NCBI RefSeq assembly: GCF_026723765.1
Contig: NZ_CP113524.1
Location: forward strand, 3,271,001 to 3,335,000
DNA: 64,000 nucleotides
DNA from: Lacrimispora xylanolytica
Lineage (GTDB): Bacteria > Bacillota > Clostridia > Lachnospirales > Lachnospiraceae
Direction of reading: 5' to 3'
The position numbers were made by a program, and so were the translations under genes. Under the pieces are notes generated by a model that was given only the letters and a program-made list of their open reading frames with translations, was not told the DNA's origin and made no database searches. Positions 35,136 to 45,398 of this stretch are shown piece by piece. Numbering within the stretch: position 1 is the stretch's first letter; every line of letters starts with the position of its first letter.

Positions 35136-37706
35136 TCACCGATCAAAAGACTTACGAAGAACCTTTTCAACAAACGCCCTCACTACACTCTCATCAAACT
35201 GGGTTCCGGCATTGTTTATAAGCTCCTCTACCGCCTCCTCCTGATTCCACTTTCGATGATATCCCCTTGGAGCAATCATGGTATCATAGGCATCTGCAAC
35301 ACTTAATATCCTGGCTGGAAAGGGAATTTCATTGCCTCTAATTCCCTGAGGATAGCCATTTCCATCCATGCGTTCATGATGGCTTAACACGTATTGGGCC
35401 GCCTGGGCATATTTCACGGAGGATTTTAAGATCTGGTAGCCTTTTTCCGGGTGGCGTTTGAATTGGGTCCATTCCTCTTCTGTCATGGGTTCTATTTTGG
35501 AAATGATTTCTTTATCAAGCCCTATTTTACCTATATCATGCAAAAGTCCTGCAATGGTGATATCATGAATGATTTCATCTCCAAGGTCCATTGCTGTTGC
35601 CAGTTCCTTGCATATTTCACTGACTCTCCGGTTATGAGCCTCCTCCTCTTCGTTATCCCGATATAACTGTTCGATAATGACGTGAATGGTCTGATTTCTC
35701 ATGGAATTGCTCTCTTTTAGTTTTTGCTGGTACATGACATTCTCAGCTTCACTGAAAATATAGAATATATCCTGGTCTTCCATTGTTTTTGTCGAGGCAC
35801 CAAAGGAGACTGATAATATTCCATGGTCAACGTTTTCCATCGCCATAGCCGTTTTCATGCGGCTTATCATTTCCTGTGCCTCATCTTGTTCCGTCCTTGG
35901 AAGGAGAAATACAAATTCATCGCCTCCAATTCTTGCAATGATATCATCGCACCGGCTGTATTGATGAAAGATCTCAACCGCCCGTTTTAAAAGCTTGTCT
36001 CCGGTCAGATGGCCAAATGCATCATTGGTCAGTTTTAGACCGTTGACATCGGCGAGAATCAATGTGACAGGAAGATTGCTTTTTGTATCCAGACGTCTTA
36101 ATTCTTCTTCGTAGAAGCGCCGATTGTAGAGCCCTGTCAGCTGGTCGTGATAGCTTAAATAAAGGACCTCCTGCTGTGCATGCTTGCGCTCTTCAATATT
36201 ACGGCTGGAGCTGACGATTTCTATTTCCATATTATCGTTGTAGCGGTATTTGCAGGACATTTCTGTCCAGATTCGTTTTCCGTTCTTGTGGATATTCTGC
36301 AGTTCTATGGTATATGTCTTGCTCACCTCTGAATGCTCTTTAAATTCCTTAATGCTTCGGATCAGCATCTCCTTGGTCTTTTCTCTGAATTCATTGGGTA
36401 TCAGGAGAGCCGGGTCCATTTTCATAAGCTCATCTGGATAGAATCCCAAAAAATGATAGACGGAAGGGCTGACATATTTAAGCTTTAACTGATTAAAATT
36501 AAAGACCCAGGTCACATCAGAGGAAAATTCCATAATCATCTGCAGGTTCTTCTCACTGTTCCTGAGAGCATCCTCCGCCTTTTTCTGTTCCGTAATATTC
36601 GTAAGGAAATATTCAATGGCTGGCTTGTCCATCCATTGAATCAGGACACCATTTGCCTCCACCCAAGCCGTTGTCCCATCTTTGTGCATTACCCGGTACT
36701 GAATCCTTTTTTCCAGTACTTCTCCTGACAGGCGCCTGTCATTCGCTAAATTTGCCCTTGCCCGGTCATCTTCATGAATAATTTCAAGAAATGGCTTATT
36801 CATAAGCTCTTCCATGGAATATCCAAGGATTTGGGAAAGCATGGGATTATAGATCTGAATCCTTTTGTTTTGAACAATCATAATACTTTCCGATGCATTT
36901 TGAAAGATCATCCGAAACTTCTCTTCACTCTCTTTTAAGGCCTTCTCAATGTGCATTCGCTGGGTAAAATCATATTGGGATAACAGGATGGATTTCTTGC
37001 CATGATACTTTATGATCATGCCAATGGTAATAGCCCAAAAGACCCGTCCAGACTCCATCCTTAAATTCATATAAAATTCACTGGTCACCCCTGAAGTATG
37101 TACCTTATCTACGAACCGGTGCCAGTCTTCTGGATCTACAAATGATTTTATAATACTCTTCCTGCTATAAGCTGCTTCACCAAATTCATATAAGCTTCGC
37201 CCTGCCTGATTCATATAAAGAAAGGTGCCATCAAGCCGTAGAACCCCAAGGGAAAATGGAAGATTCTCTATGATAAAATGAAACTCCGAATCTTTCTCCT
37301 TTAAAAGCTTTCTCAGCTGACCGCCTTCTTCCACCTGACTTCTTTTAATTGAAATATCGGTGATATTGGTGATCAGATAATATTTTTCTGGTGAGTATAC
37401 ATATACCCGCAGCCAGCGGCCAAACGTGACCGAAAAGCTCTCAAACTCCTTGCTTCTCCCCTGTAGGGCTGCGGTTCCGAATACGCGGATCCAGTCCAGG
37501 GATTCCTCCCCAATTGCCGGCATTACTTCAGTAACCCTTTTTCCAATGATCTCTTCCCGTTTTAATCCGCTCATCGTTTCATAAGCTGTATTTACATCCA
37601 GAAAATAATAATCACAGGGAACGCCTGCCTCATCAAGAACAATTTTATGATATGCGTATGCCATGGGTGCGTTTCTTACAATCGATTCAAAGAAATGATC
37701 ATTCAT
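35136..37706 (-). CDS. Multi-PAS GGDEF / HD-GYP c-di-GMP signalling protein
   Basis: The 856-residue protein contains about four PAS domains (residues ~1-520), a GGDEF domain (~525-685) with an intact RIGGDEFVFLLPR active site and an HD-GYP domain (~690-850) with LLHDIGKIGLDKEI, HPEKGYQIL, LSHHERMDGNGYPQG and VADAYDTM. It could both make and degrade cyclic di-nucleotides in response to ligands sensed by the PAS modules. No membrane segment or signal peptide is visible, so it is cytoplasmic. The HNH gene follows 37 bases downstream. Confidence 0.9.
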   Translation of the reverse strand: MNDHFFESIVRNAPMAYAYHKIVLDEAGVPCDYYFLDVNTAYETMSGLKREEIIGKRVTEVMPAIGEESLDWIRVFGTAALQGRSKEFESFSVTFGRWLRVYVYSPEKYYLITNITDISIKRSQVEEGGQLRKLLKEKDSEFHFIIENLPFSLGVLRLDGTFLYMNQAGRSLYEFGEAAYSRKSIIKSFVDPEDWHRFVDKVHTSGVTSEFYMNLRMESGRVFWAITIGMIIKYHGKKSILLSQYDFTQRMHIEKALKESEEKFRMIFQNASESIMIVQNKRIQIYNPMLSQILGYSMEELMNKPFLEIIHEDDRARANLANDRRLSGEVLEKRIQYRVMHKDGTTAWVEANGVLIQWMDKPAIEYFLTNITEQKKAEDALRNSEKNLQMIMEFSSDVTWVFNFNQLKLKYVSPSVYHFLGFYPDELMKMDPALLIPNEFREKTKEMLIRSIKEFKEHSEVSKTYTIELQNIHKNGKRIWTEMSCKYRYNDNMEIEIVSSSRNIEERKHAQQEVLYLSYHDQLTGLYNRRFYEEELRRLDTKSNLPVTLILADVNGLKLTNDAFGHLTGDKLLKRAVEIFHQYSRCDDIIARIGGDEFVFLLPRTEQDEAQEMISRMKTAMAMENVDHGILSVSFGASTKTMEDQDIFYIFSEAENVMYQQKLKESNSMRNQTIHVIIEQLYRDNEEEEAHNRRVSEICKELATAMDLGDEIIHDITIAGLLHDIGKIGLDKEIISKIEPMTEEEWTQFKRHPEKGYQILKSSVKYAQAAQYVLSHHERMDGNGYPQGIRGNEIPFPARILSVADAYDTMIAPRGYHRKWNQEEAVEELINNAGTQFDESVVRAFVEKVLRKSFDR

Positions 37707-37925
37707 ACGATTCCTCCCTCATCTAGCTTTGTTCAATATCATGCGTTTGCTGCTTGTTAAACCTTAACATAAGAACTCCCTTGAGCCAGCAGCTACCTTT
37801 GACCTGGAATCATGGTTTCAACAATAAACGATCATACGCAGGTATTCTCTTATTTTACTCATTATATCATTCTTTTTTTCATAACAAAACTTGATTTATT
37901 AGGAATTTAGCTTAAAAAAATTAAA

Positions 37926-37969
37926 AAGCTTCTGCATAGTTGGCTTTTTAAGCCTTGATGCAGAAGCTT
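37926..37969. terminator. Terminator after the GH18 gene
   Basis: A 12-bp perfect stem (AAGCTTCTGCAT / ATGCAGAAGCTT) encloses a second perfect stem (GGCTT / AAGCC). It lies 15 bases after the GH18 stop on the minus strand. Confidence 0.75.
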
Positions 37970-37983
37970 CCTTATATATTAGA

Positions 37984-39201
37984 TTACTGATTTAGAATAC
38001 GATGCATATTGCCCAACAGCTCACCAGACGGATCCTGGCTCAGCTCCCATATCATGGCGCCTGCGAGGCCTTTGGATTTGATGAACTCCGATTTATAGCC
38101 AACGGATTCCCCATCTTCATAGCTTATAAAAATCGTGCCATTAAAGAGCCACGGAACCTTTGACTGGGAATGGACGAACCGGGTATAGCCTTCTTTATGT
38201 AAGTAATTCTTATTGATATCCTGGTAGCTGATGGAGCTTGCACCACCGAACCTTTGATAGAGTCCCCGGTTAGAATCGGTGACAGAGGAATATAAGTAAC
38301 CGTAAAATGGAACACCCATTACAAGCTTTTCTTTTGGGAACGATGCATTCAGCCAGGTATCCACTGCCTGCTCCACACTTGTTTTATATTGTGGTGAGGA
38401 ATCTCCGTTTGGATAAAGTGGGGCCAGCAAATCCGTGTGGGTATCCCAGTGTCCATGAAGATCGTAGGTCATAATATTGGCAAAATCCAGATAGGATGCA
38501 ATCTTTGATAGCTCTACGTTGTTTACATAAGATTTATCTGCACCTCCAGCAATGGTAAGCAGGTAATGCTTTTGATCTCTTGCACCTCTTTCGTCCAGCT
38601 TTTCCCGTATTTTCTTAAGAAGCAGCGTGAAATTCTGTTTATCCTCCGGGCGTTTTCCATTGGTGTTGAGTCCTCCTGCCACCGGGTACTCCCAGTCTAA
38701 ATCGATACCATCAAATCCATATGTAGTAATAAAATCCACACAGCTGTCGGCAAAGGCATTTCTTCTTTCTTCCGTAAGCGCTGCATCAGAGAATCTCCCA
38801 GACCAGCTCCAGCCACCGACTGAAATCAGAGTCTTCAGGTTTGGATTAGACTGCTTTAAGGAATTTAATAGCCGGAAATTCTCTGGGTCTATATCTGGGT
38901 AACCAAGAGTCAGCTTTAAATCTGGTCCTATGTTCGCAAAGGCATAGTTGATGTGAGTCAGCTTGGAAGCATCAATTTGATTGGGATAATAATGAGAATA
39001 AGCAGACCATGCTGCATAATAACCAACCATTAAATGGTTCTTACCTGCATCTGCTTCCTGTGACTGTACCCCTTGAGAGGCTTCTGCTGCCGGTGCTGTT
39101 TCATTTTCAGCATATGCATCTTTTTCACTGCTTACTCCGAAAAGAGCAAGCATGAAAATAGATAAGCCTAACAGTGTCGTTCTAATAACCGTTTTTTTCA
39201 T
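37984..39201 (-). CDS. Secreted glycoside hydrolase family 18 (chitinase-like)
   Basis: The 405-residue protein has a signal peptide (MKKTVIRTTLLGLSIFMLAL and on, likely cut after DAYA). The GH18 barrel carries HINYAFANIG, SVGGWSWSGRF and the catalytic FDGIDLDWEYP, where the final Glu is the acid. Further marks are MTYDLHGHWD and GAMIWELSQD. It probably hydrolyses chitin or a related GlcNAc polymer outside the cell. No carbohydrate-binding module is visible. Confidence 0.9.
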   Translation of the reverse strand: MKKTVIRTTLLGLSIFMLALFGVSSEKDAYAENETAPAAEASQGVQSQEADAGKNHLMVGYYAAWSAYSHYYPNQIDASKLTHINYAFANIGPDLKLTLGYPDIDPENFRLLNSLKQSNPNLKTLISVGGWSWSGRFSDAALTEERRNAFADSCVDFITTYGFDGIDLDWEYPVAGGLNTNGKRPEDKQNFTLLLKKIREKLDERGARDQKHYLLTIAGGADKSYVNNVELSKIASYLDFANIMTYDLHGHWDTHTDLLAPLYPNGDSSPQYKTSVEQAVDTWLNASFPKEKLVMGVPFYGYLYSSVTDSNRGLYQRFGGASSISYQDINKNYLHKEGYTRFVHSQSKVPWLFNGTIFISYEDGESVGYKSEFIKSKGLAGAMIWELSQDPSGELLGNMHRILNQ

Positions 39202-39311
39202 TTGACTTTCCTTCTCCTTTAAAGTTTCATCAAGTATATCATGATGGTTATTCCTTGAATAGCGCGCAAAAACTGGTTCCCGTTCCTAATGTTGGTAAAT
39301 CTGGATATGAA

Positions 39312-39358
39312 AATAGTTCCATAATATGGCTTTTTATCGCCCATATTATGGAACTATT
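39312..39358 (-). terminator. Terminator of the zinc operon
   Basis: A perfect 18-bp stem (AATAGTTCCATAATATGG and its complement) with an 11-nt loop lies 38 bases after the last G3E GTPase gene. It is the only strong terminator found between zur and the end of the cluster. Confidence 0.8.
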
Positions 39359-39396
39359 CCAATCGAGAAATCTCACTGAATCCCTTTTTTACCCTC

Positions 39397-40500
39397 CTAA
39401 AAAGGAGGCGGCTTAATTAAGCCATCCAGCGCTTCTTTTATTTGCTTTTCATTTAATTCTTTCCCAATAAAAACAATCTGGTTATTTCGGTCGCCCCATA
39501 GCTCATCCCATTCTTCTAAAAGCTCAGGACTCTCCTTTAAGCTTTCTTCCTGCTCCTCTTTGGTGCCCGCGGCTACCCAGGGAGAGACGGGAGTGATGGC
39601 AATGCTGTTTCCTGCCTGTTCAAATAAAACAGCCTGATCTGGCTCCTGATAAAACCATAAGTATCCTTTGGCCCTGATGATATCCTTGGGATAAGAGGTT
39701 TCGATCCAGTCATAGAACAGGGCATTGTCAAATGGTTCTCTCCGTTCATAGACAAAGGAGCTGATTCCATAATCCTCATGCTCTTTTCCGGCTTCATGAC
39801 GAAGCAGTGCCTGAGACAATGCACTGGAACGGCTTAAACGCTCATAATCGTACAGCCTTCGATTAAAGATTTTCCCAACAGGCACCTGACCGCCTGTAGT
39901 TTTTATCAGCTCTGCTTCCGGAGATAGGGTTTTAATAACTTGTTCTACCCGCTCCTTCTCTGCTTCTGTAAGAAGATCACATTTGTTTAAAATGATGATA
40001 TTACTGAACTCAATCTGCTCCATTACAAGATTAATGACGTCCTCTTCCTCCTGGTCACTGTCCGCTCCGGCTTCCAGTTCCTCTACAAATTCGGACAATA
40101 TCCGGTTGCCATCCGCAACGGATACAATGGAGTCAATATAAGCAGGAAAATCATCCCCCTCATCTTCAAATGCATCTGCAATGCTCATGGGACTGCTGAC
40201 CCCGGAAGCCTCCACGATGATTCCATCAATCTCCTCATTCTGGGCAATTGTCCTGATCTCACTGATAAAATCATCCTTAAGGCTGCAACAGATGCAGCCT
40301 GAGGTCAGTTCCACCACCTGATATTCCAAAGGAAGGCCTTCCTGGCTTCGTATCAGTCTGGCATCCAGATTGACAGCACCCATATCATTGACGATGACTG
40401 CCAGACGCAGCCCTCCTTCCTGTTCCAATATATGGTTTAACAGAGTCGTTTTTCCGGCTCCCAGATAACCGCTTAACAAGGTAACCGGCTTTTTTATCAT
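39397..40500 (-). CDS. G3E (COG0523/CobW) GTPase, putative zinc chaperone 1
   Basis: The 367-residue protein has Walker A GYLGAGKTTLLNH, the metal motif SGCICCSLKDDF (CxCC), Walker B IIVEASGVSSP and the guanine motif NKCDLL. A C-terminal CobW_C domain follows. Zur-regulated members of this family (ZigA, ZagA) deliver zinc to client enzymes during starvation. It ends the zinc operon. An acidic insert (EELEAGADSDQEEEDV) could contact metal. Confidence 0.88.
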   Translation of the reverse strand: MIKKPVTLLSGYLGAGKTTLLNHILEQEGGLRLAVIVNDMGAVNLDARLIRSQEGLPLEYQVVELTSGCICCSLKDDFISEIRTIAQNEEIDGIIVEASGVSSPMSIADAFEDEGDDFPAYIDSIVSVADGNRILSEFVEELEAGADSDQEEEDVINLVMEQIEFSNIIILNKCDLLTEAEKERVEQVIKTLSPEAELIKTTGGQVPVGKIFNRRLYDYERLSRSSALSQALLRHEAGKEHEDYGISSFVYERREPFDNALFYDWIETSYPKDIIRAKGYLWFYQEPDQAVLFEQAGNSIAITPVSPWVAAGTKEEQEESLKESPELLEEWDELWGDRNNQIVFIGKELNEKQIKEALDGLIKPPPF

Positions 40501-40524
40501 AGTTTCTCCTTTCAGGACCCCTCA

Positions 40525-41391
40525 TTAATAGTAAGGATAAACGTATTCCTCTGAAGGCTTTTCTGCTGCTTCTATTTTTTCCGCTTCTAAAGTTGCATAT
40601 CCATCCTTTACTGCAAGTTTCCCGGTCACTGTAATCCAGCTATTTTCCCCCCATGGCAGTTTGCCATTAGATACCGCAACAAGCCCCATTGGCGCTAAGT
40701 CCGCAGAGCAGCACCACATGGACAATCGGACCACGGCAAATTCATTTTCCTTTTTATCTTCCAGATCAAGGTATACAAACCCTTTTAGCGTGACGGTATA
40801 GCCGTCGTAAGCTTCCGGATGGTTGCTTAACTCCGTAATCCACGGACTGAAATCCTCATCCGATATGGTAATGGTCTTTGTTTCGTTATTCAGACCATTT
40901 AAACCAGGAGGTGGAGTCTTTGCCTGAGTATCAGGCTGAGCTTCCTGACTTTCGTAATTTTGCTCCTCTTCCAAGGTATCCTCTGGCTTTTCTAACGTAT
41001 CCTGACCGTAATAAGCATACTCATCAGAAGCCTGTGTGGTATCCTGTGTCGTTTCCACTGGCGAACTCCTTGGAATCCCGGCTCCTCCCTTTACCATGGC
41101 CCCTGCTGCCGGAGAAGAAGGCGGAACTGCCAGAAGCAGAATGGGGAGAATCAGTACCATGCAGCGCTTGATTCTGCTTTTATATCTGGGGCGAAATAAA
41201 TTCCTGACACTTACGGCCGCCCAAAAGAACATAAGGAAAGAAAGCCCATATAAATACGGTTTCATTCTGGGAGTTACATAGTTTAAATAGGTTCCACTTA
41301 TGGTCAGACGAACCAGCAAAGCACCAAATATCAGATAGGAGGCGCTTTCCGTAAGGGCTTCCAGATTGAGACCTTTTCCACGTAATCTCAT
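40525..41391 (-). CDS. TIGR03943/YcgQ-like membrane protein
   Basis: The 288-residue protein has an N-terminal membrane part with about three hydrophobic segments, a low-complexity acidic/Gln-rich linker (EKPEDTLEEEQNYESQEAQP), and a C-terminal extracellular-type domain (EAYDGYTVTLKGFVYLDLED, then WCCSADLAPMGLVA). This arrangement matches the YcgQ/TIGR03943 family, always paired with a YcgR-type permease. Its ATG overlaps the permease stop by four bases (ATGA). Confidence 0.82.
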   Translation of the reverse strand: MRLRGKGLNLEALTESASYLIFGALLVRLTISGTYLNYVTPRMKPYLYGLSFLMFFWAAVSVRNLFRPRYKSRIKRCMVLILPILLLAVPPSSPAAGAMVKGGAGIPRSSPVETTQDTTQASDEYAYYGQDTLEKPEDTLEEEQNYESQEAQPDTQAKTPPPGLNGLNNETKTITISDEDFSPWITELSNHPEAYDGYTVTLKGFVYLDLEDKKENEFAVVRLSMWCCSADLAPMGLVAVSNGKLPWGENSWITVTGKLAVKDGYATLEAEKIEAAEKPSEEYVYPYY

Positions 41392-42908
41392 AGTCTCAGC
41401 CCTCCACTATAAAAATAAGAAAACAGATACACGCCGATAAAACAAACAACAAATACAGTTACCATCAGCCTTATGATAAAGGTTTTTCCAAAACCGGAAA
41501 GCAGCATGGCAACGTTCTTAATATCCATCATCGGACCAAACACCAGAAATCCCAGGATTCCCCCCATTGGAAATGAGGAAGCCATGGATCTTGCCACAAC
41601 CGCATCGGAGGAAGAACAAAGGGATAAAACAAAGGCCATGACCATTAAAAATAAAATGGAGCCTAAAAGCCCTATTCCGGCTCCTGCTCTGGCCATGTCT
41701 GGCTTAAACTGCTGAAACAGTGCTGAGATAAAGATACCTGTAAGAAGATATTTCCCCACACTGAAAAATTCATTCTGGGCATGACGCACCATTTGTAAAA
41801 ACCGGGAGCCAGAGTAGTCCTCCCATTCATCGGCTCTGCCTCCAAACATTTTGTCTGTATAGACTCTCTTTGGAGGAAAGACAAGATAGGTCAGGCCGCA
41901 GATAACGGCACAAAGGATTCCAAGGCCGCATCTGGCCCCAATGATGGCTAAGTTCCCATTAAATGCATACCAGGTAGAAAGAATGACCACCGGATTGATT
42001 ACTGGTGATACCAGCATAAAGGTAATGGCAGCAGACATGGGCACTCCTTTTTTTACCAGACTTTTAAATACAGGTATGGAGGCACAATCACACACCGGAA
42101 GACAAAAGCCTGCAAAGATTGCAAAGATCTGGGCCGGAAGGATCCTTTTTGGAAACCTTCTCTGAATCCAGTCAGGGCTTACAAACACCTGAATTGCAGA
42201 GGATAGAATAACACCAATAGCCAAAAACGGCACTGCCTGTAAAAATACCCCTAAAAATACGGTAAGAAAGACGTCCAGAGAGAAACGGACAGGTCCCATT
42301 ACCGGCCTTAGGAGCAGGTATAAAATTGCCGCCGCTGTTACAGATAAAATCCATATCTGAGGCTTTAAATCATAGCGAAACAGCTTTCTCATAAACCCTT
42401 CCCAGTTATCCTCTGAAAAAACCGGCAGCTCTGCCCCAAAGCTTAAGCGCTTTGTTTTGCCTGCTGATACATAGACACAGTCGCTTGCTGCCACCTGAGA
42501 CATGGAAATGGACCCTGAATCAGCTAATCTTTGATCCAGTGAGGTCTCGTCTGCCGCATAAATTACTTTTTCTATGCTGATAACTGGCTTAAGACGAAAC
42601 TGGAGAAACATTTGCTCAAAGGTATGGAAATGCTCCATACCGTTCCATTCTATTAAAACCAGATCAACCGAATGCTCGGCTAGTTCGGTGCATATCTCCT
42701 CACAGATTTCATGAGGAACCTCCTCAAGCTGGCTCTTTTTATAGCTTAGACTCCGGATATGCTCTGACTCCATTAACGGGACATCCCCGTTTTCAAACTG
42801 AATGACCAGAATATCCTGCTCCTTAAGCTCCTCATTTGCCAGGCGGTTGATAATTGTGGTTTTACCGGAATCCAATAATCCGGTAACCACCCATACAGGA
42901 GTTATCAT
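41388..42908 (-). CDS. G3E-like P-loop domain fused to a YcgR/DUF318 (ArsP-type) permease
   Basis: The protein has about 506 residues from MITPVWVVTG; I chose this ATG because GAAGGG lies nine bases upstream. Residues 1-185 form a reduced G3E-like domain with P-loop GLLDSGKTTI and a Walker B-like LVLIEWNGMEH. It lacks the CxCC metal motif and the NKxD guanine motif. Residues ~190-506 are a permease with about eight membrane segments and the motif PVCDCASIPVFKSLVKKGVP, typical of DUF318/ArsP proteins. A fused nucleotide domain is unusual for this family. The context suggests metal, probably zinc, movement across the membrane. Confidence 0.8.
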   Translation of the reverse strand: MITPVWVVTGLLDSGKTTIINRLANEELKEQDILVIQFENGDVPLMESEHIRSLSYKKSQLEEVPHEICEEICTELAEHSVDLVLIEWNGMEHFHTFEQMFLQFRLKPVISIEKVIYAADETSLDQRLADSGSISMSQVAASDCVYVSAGKTKRLSFGAELPVFSEDNWEGFMRKLFRYDLKPQIWILSVTAAAILYLLLRPVMGPVRFSLDVFLTVFLGVFLQAVPFLAIGVILSSAIQVFVSPDWIQRRFPKRILPAQIFAIFAGFCLPVCDCASIPVFKSLVKKGVPMSAAITFMLVSPVINPVVILSTWYAFNGNLAIIGARCGLGILCAVICGLTYLVFPPKRVYTDKMFGGRADEWEDYSGSRFLQMVRHAQNEFFSVGKYLLTGIFISALFQQFKPDMARAGAGIGLLGSILFLMVMAFVLSLCSSSDAVVARSMASSFPMGGILGFLVFGPMMDIKNVAMLLSGFGKTFIIRLMVTVFVVCFIGVYLFSYFYSGGLRL

Positions 42909-42909
42909 A

Positions 42910-43854
42910 TTATAGTTTCCCTTCAAATAACGATTTTATTTGTTCTTTTTTAATCCCTGTCCCGATAAAGCAGATTTTATTCCCCTCCGCCTGACTGGAT
43001 TCCAGTTGAAACTTTCCCGGTATGTAGTGGAATAAGAATTTCCCCTCGTTACAGCTTACAATTCCTTTTCCCCGGAGAATCATGCCGTCTGCATATTGAA
43101 TCACATGCTCCAGTTTGAGCTTCAGTTCCTCTTTTGTAAGGCTGTCATTACATTCTAACGTAACAGAAGAAAACACCTCTCTGGCAAAACGAAACGGGGA
43201 GGAAACTGCACTCAGTAAATGGGATATCTTTGGAGTCTTTAAAGACTCTTCATAAAGCTCCTTCACTGCTTCTACCCTCTCTCCAGTCCGGAATACCTCT
43301 GCTGGAATGCTGTCCCAGAAATCAGCCTCGATCCTTGCCTCCTGGTTGCATTCTCTTATTTTATCCAAGGTCTCTTCGATCTCCCCGGAATTGCCCTCTA
43401 AATGGCTGATTAGAATCAAATCCCCGTAACGAATCTGATCCACAAAAAATTCTCCGTAATTTTCCTTATACTTATCAAATCTTCTGATGTCTACTACGGT
43501 GATACAGCGTTTTATCTCCACAAGCTCCTTCTGCTTTAAGCATGCCTTCACTATATCCGAAAGCTTGCCAACTCCAGATGGTTCAACCAGAATAACATCC
43601 GGCTGGTATTCCTTTACAATCTGTCCTATGGCTTTATAAAAATCTCCTGACATACTGCAGCAGATACAGCCTGAATTCATACTGGTGACCGTAATCTCAC
43701 AGCTTGTTAAAAAGCTGGCGTCAATGCCAGCTTCACCAAAATCATTTTCAATGACCACAATTTTCTGACCCTGGAAAACAGAAGAAGCCATTGTCTGTAT
43801 CAACGTTGTCTTTCCTGCTCCCAAAAAGCCAGATATGATATAAAGATCTGTCAT
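42910..43854 (-). CDS. G3E (COG0523/CobW) GTPase, putative zinc chaperone 2
   Basis: The 314-residue GTPase has Walker A GFLGAGKTTLIQTM, metal motif SGCICCSMSGDF and Walker B ILVEPSGVGKL. The NKxD guanine motif is not obvious (LILISHLEG in its place), so nucleotide specificity may differ from the other copy. The C-terminal domain is short. It is one base from the fused permease gene and 22 bases after znuB. Confidence 0.86.
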   Translation of the reverse strand: MTDLYIISGFLGAGKTTLIQTMASSVFQGQKIVVIENDFGEAGIDASFLTSCEITVTSMNSGCICCSMSGDFYKAIGQIVKEYQPDVILVEPSGVGKLSDIVKACLKQKELVEIKRCITVVDIRRFDKYKENYGEFFVDQIRYGDLILISHLEGNSGEIEETLDKIRECNQEARIEADFWDSIPAEVFRTGERVEAVKELYEESLKTPKISHLLSAVSSPFRFAREVFSSVTLECNDSLTKEELKLKLEHVIQYADGMILRGKGIVSCNEGKFLFHYIPGKFQLESSQAEGNKICFIGTGIKKEQIKSLFEGKL

Positions 43855-43876
43855 CTTATTTACTCCTTACTGCCAG

Positions 43877-44683
43877 TTACCCCTTTCCGCCGAATACCTT
43901 CTTTCCAGCGAACATAAATAAAAGGGAAATAACTCCCACCAGAACAATGGTTCCTCCTGGCTTCAATCCAAAATAATAGGCAAAAAACAGCCCCGCGATC
44001 ATAAAAGCCACGTCAAAGCTGACTGCATAGATAACCGTCTGCTTATAATTTTTCCCAAACTGCATGGCACATGCCACAGGAATCACCATCATGGAAGACA
44101 CGATCAGTGCTCCTACGGTCCTTGCCGCAACGGAAACCGTAGCCGCAGTCAGTATGGTAAAGATAAAATTCACCTGCTTTACCGGCACCCCCGCCAGCCT
44201 TGCGCTTCGTTCATCCAGGGCAATATAAAAAAGCTCCTTATATAAAAGCAGAAATACGAGAAGAACCACCATGGAAACACCTATAACAAGAAACATTTCC
44301 ATATCACTGATTGCTACAATACTGCCAAACAAAAAGCTGTTAAAGTTTGCAGAATTTTTAACAAATCCAGACAAAACTCCCGCAAGCCCGATTCCAGCAG
44401 ACATCATAATGGCAATGGACATCTCTGAATAGCGAGGCAGCTTTCTGCGAATTGCCTCGATTCCAAAGGCTGCTATCATACAGGCTGCTGCTGCGGTGGC
44501 TACAGGATTTACTCCAAGAATCAGACCTGCTGCTACTCCGGCAAGAGAGGTATGGGAAAGGGCGTCTCCAATCATGGACAATCGTTTTAGTACAATCACG
44601 ACACCGATGCAAGGAATTACGGTAGCAAGCAAAATTCCCACAAGGAATGCCCGCTGCATAAATCCGTAACTAAATATCTCCAT
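43877..44683 (-). CDS. znuB: Zinc/manganese ABC transporter permease, ZnuB type
   Basis: The protein has about 268 residues from MEIFSYGFMQRAFLVG. This start is set by GAAGGG eight bases upstream and overlaps the znuC stop by 14 bases. It has about eight hydrophobic segments and the ABC-3 family motifs (IGDALSHTSLAGVAAGLILG, then ARTVGALIVSSMMVIPVA). It forms the membrane channel of the zinc importer with ZnuC and ZnuA. Confidence 0.9.
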   Translation of the reverse strand: MEIFSYGFMQRAFLVGILLATVIPCIGVVIVLKRLSMIGDALSHTSLAGVAAGLILGVNPVATAAAACMIAAFGIEAIRRKLPRYSEMSIAIMMSAGIGLAGVLSGFVKNSANFNSFLFGSIVAISDMEMFLVIGVSMVVLLVFLLLYKELFYIALDERSARLAGVPVKQVNFIFTILTAATVSVAARTVGALIVSSMMVIPVACAMQFGKNYKQTVIYAVSFDVAFMIAGLFFAYYFGLKPGGTIVLVGVISLLFMFAGKKVFGGKG

Positions 44684-45377
44684 CGCATTCACCCTTCCTC
44701 TCAAAGTTGACCCGTATCATCGTACCATTATGAAGATGCCAGACATCGTCTGCAAGCTCTGATAAACAGTTTCTGTCATGGGTGACCATAAAAACAGTCA
44801 CCCCATCTTCGCGATTGAATTTCTTAATGAGACGGTAAAACTCCTCCGTGTTTTCCTTATCCACTCCAGAGGTCGGCTCATCAAGAATTAATAGCTTTGG
44901 CTGGTTTACCAGGGCGCGGGCAAGGAGGACCCTCTGCTGCTGGCCCCCGGAAAGCTTTCCGATGAGCCGCTTTTCAAAAGGCTCCATTCCTACCTGACAT
45001 AATGCCTGATGCACCAGTTCCTTTTCCTTTTTTCCGCCAAAGCGGAATAATCCGATTCGGGAATATAAATTTGCCTTAACAATTTCCTCCACTGATGCCG
45101 GGAAATCCTTATAACCCGCCATTCCATTCTGGGGAACATAGCCTACCTGGCTCCAGCCGTCAAACTGTTTCAGCTCCTGGTCCATAAGTTCTATGGAGCC
45201 ATTTTCCCCGGTTAAGGGCAGTTCACCTAACAGCATTTTAATCAGTGTGCTTTTTCCGGCTCCATTGGCTCCTATCAAAGCTGCAAACCGGCCCTTGGGA
45301 ACAGATAAATCTGCTCCTTTTAATACCGGTGTATTTCCATAGGAAAAGGTCAAGCCTTTTATTTCAATCGCGTTCAC
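44670..45377 (-). CDS. znuC: Zinc/manganese ABC transporter ATPase, ZnuC type
   Basis: The 235-residue ABC ATPase has Walker A GANGAGKSTLIKM, Q-loop YVPQNG, signature LSGGQQQRVLLARAL, Walker B LLILDEPTSGVD and a switch His in MVTHDRNC. It lies 21 bases after znuA. It energises high-affinity zinc uptake. Confidence 0.9.
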   Translation of the reverse strand: MNAIEIKGLTFSYGNTPVLKGADLSVPKGRFAALIGANGAGKSTLIKMLLGELPLTGENGSIELMDQELKQFDGWSQVGYVPQNGMAGYKDFPASVEEIVKANLYSRIGLFRFGGKKEKELVHQALCQVGMEPFEKRLIGKLSGGQQQRVLLARALVNQPKLLILDEPTSGVDKENTEEFYRLIKKFNREDGVTVFMVTHDRNCLSELADDVWHLHNGTMIRVNFERKGECDGDI

Positions 45378-45398
45378 AATTCTTACTCCTGTCCCTTG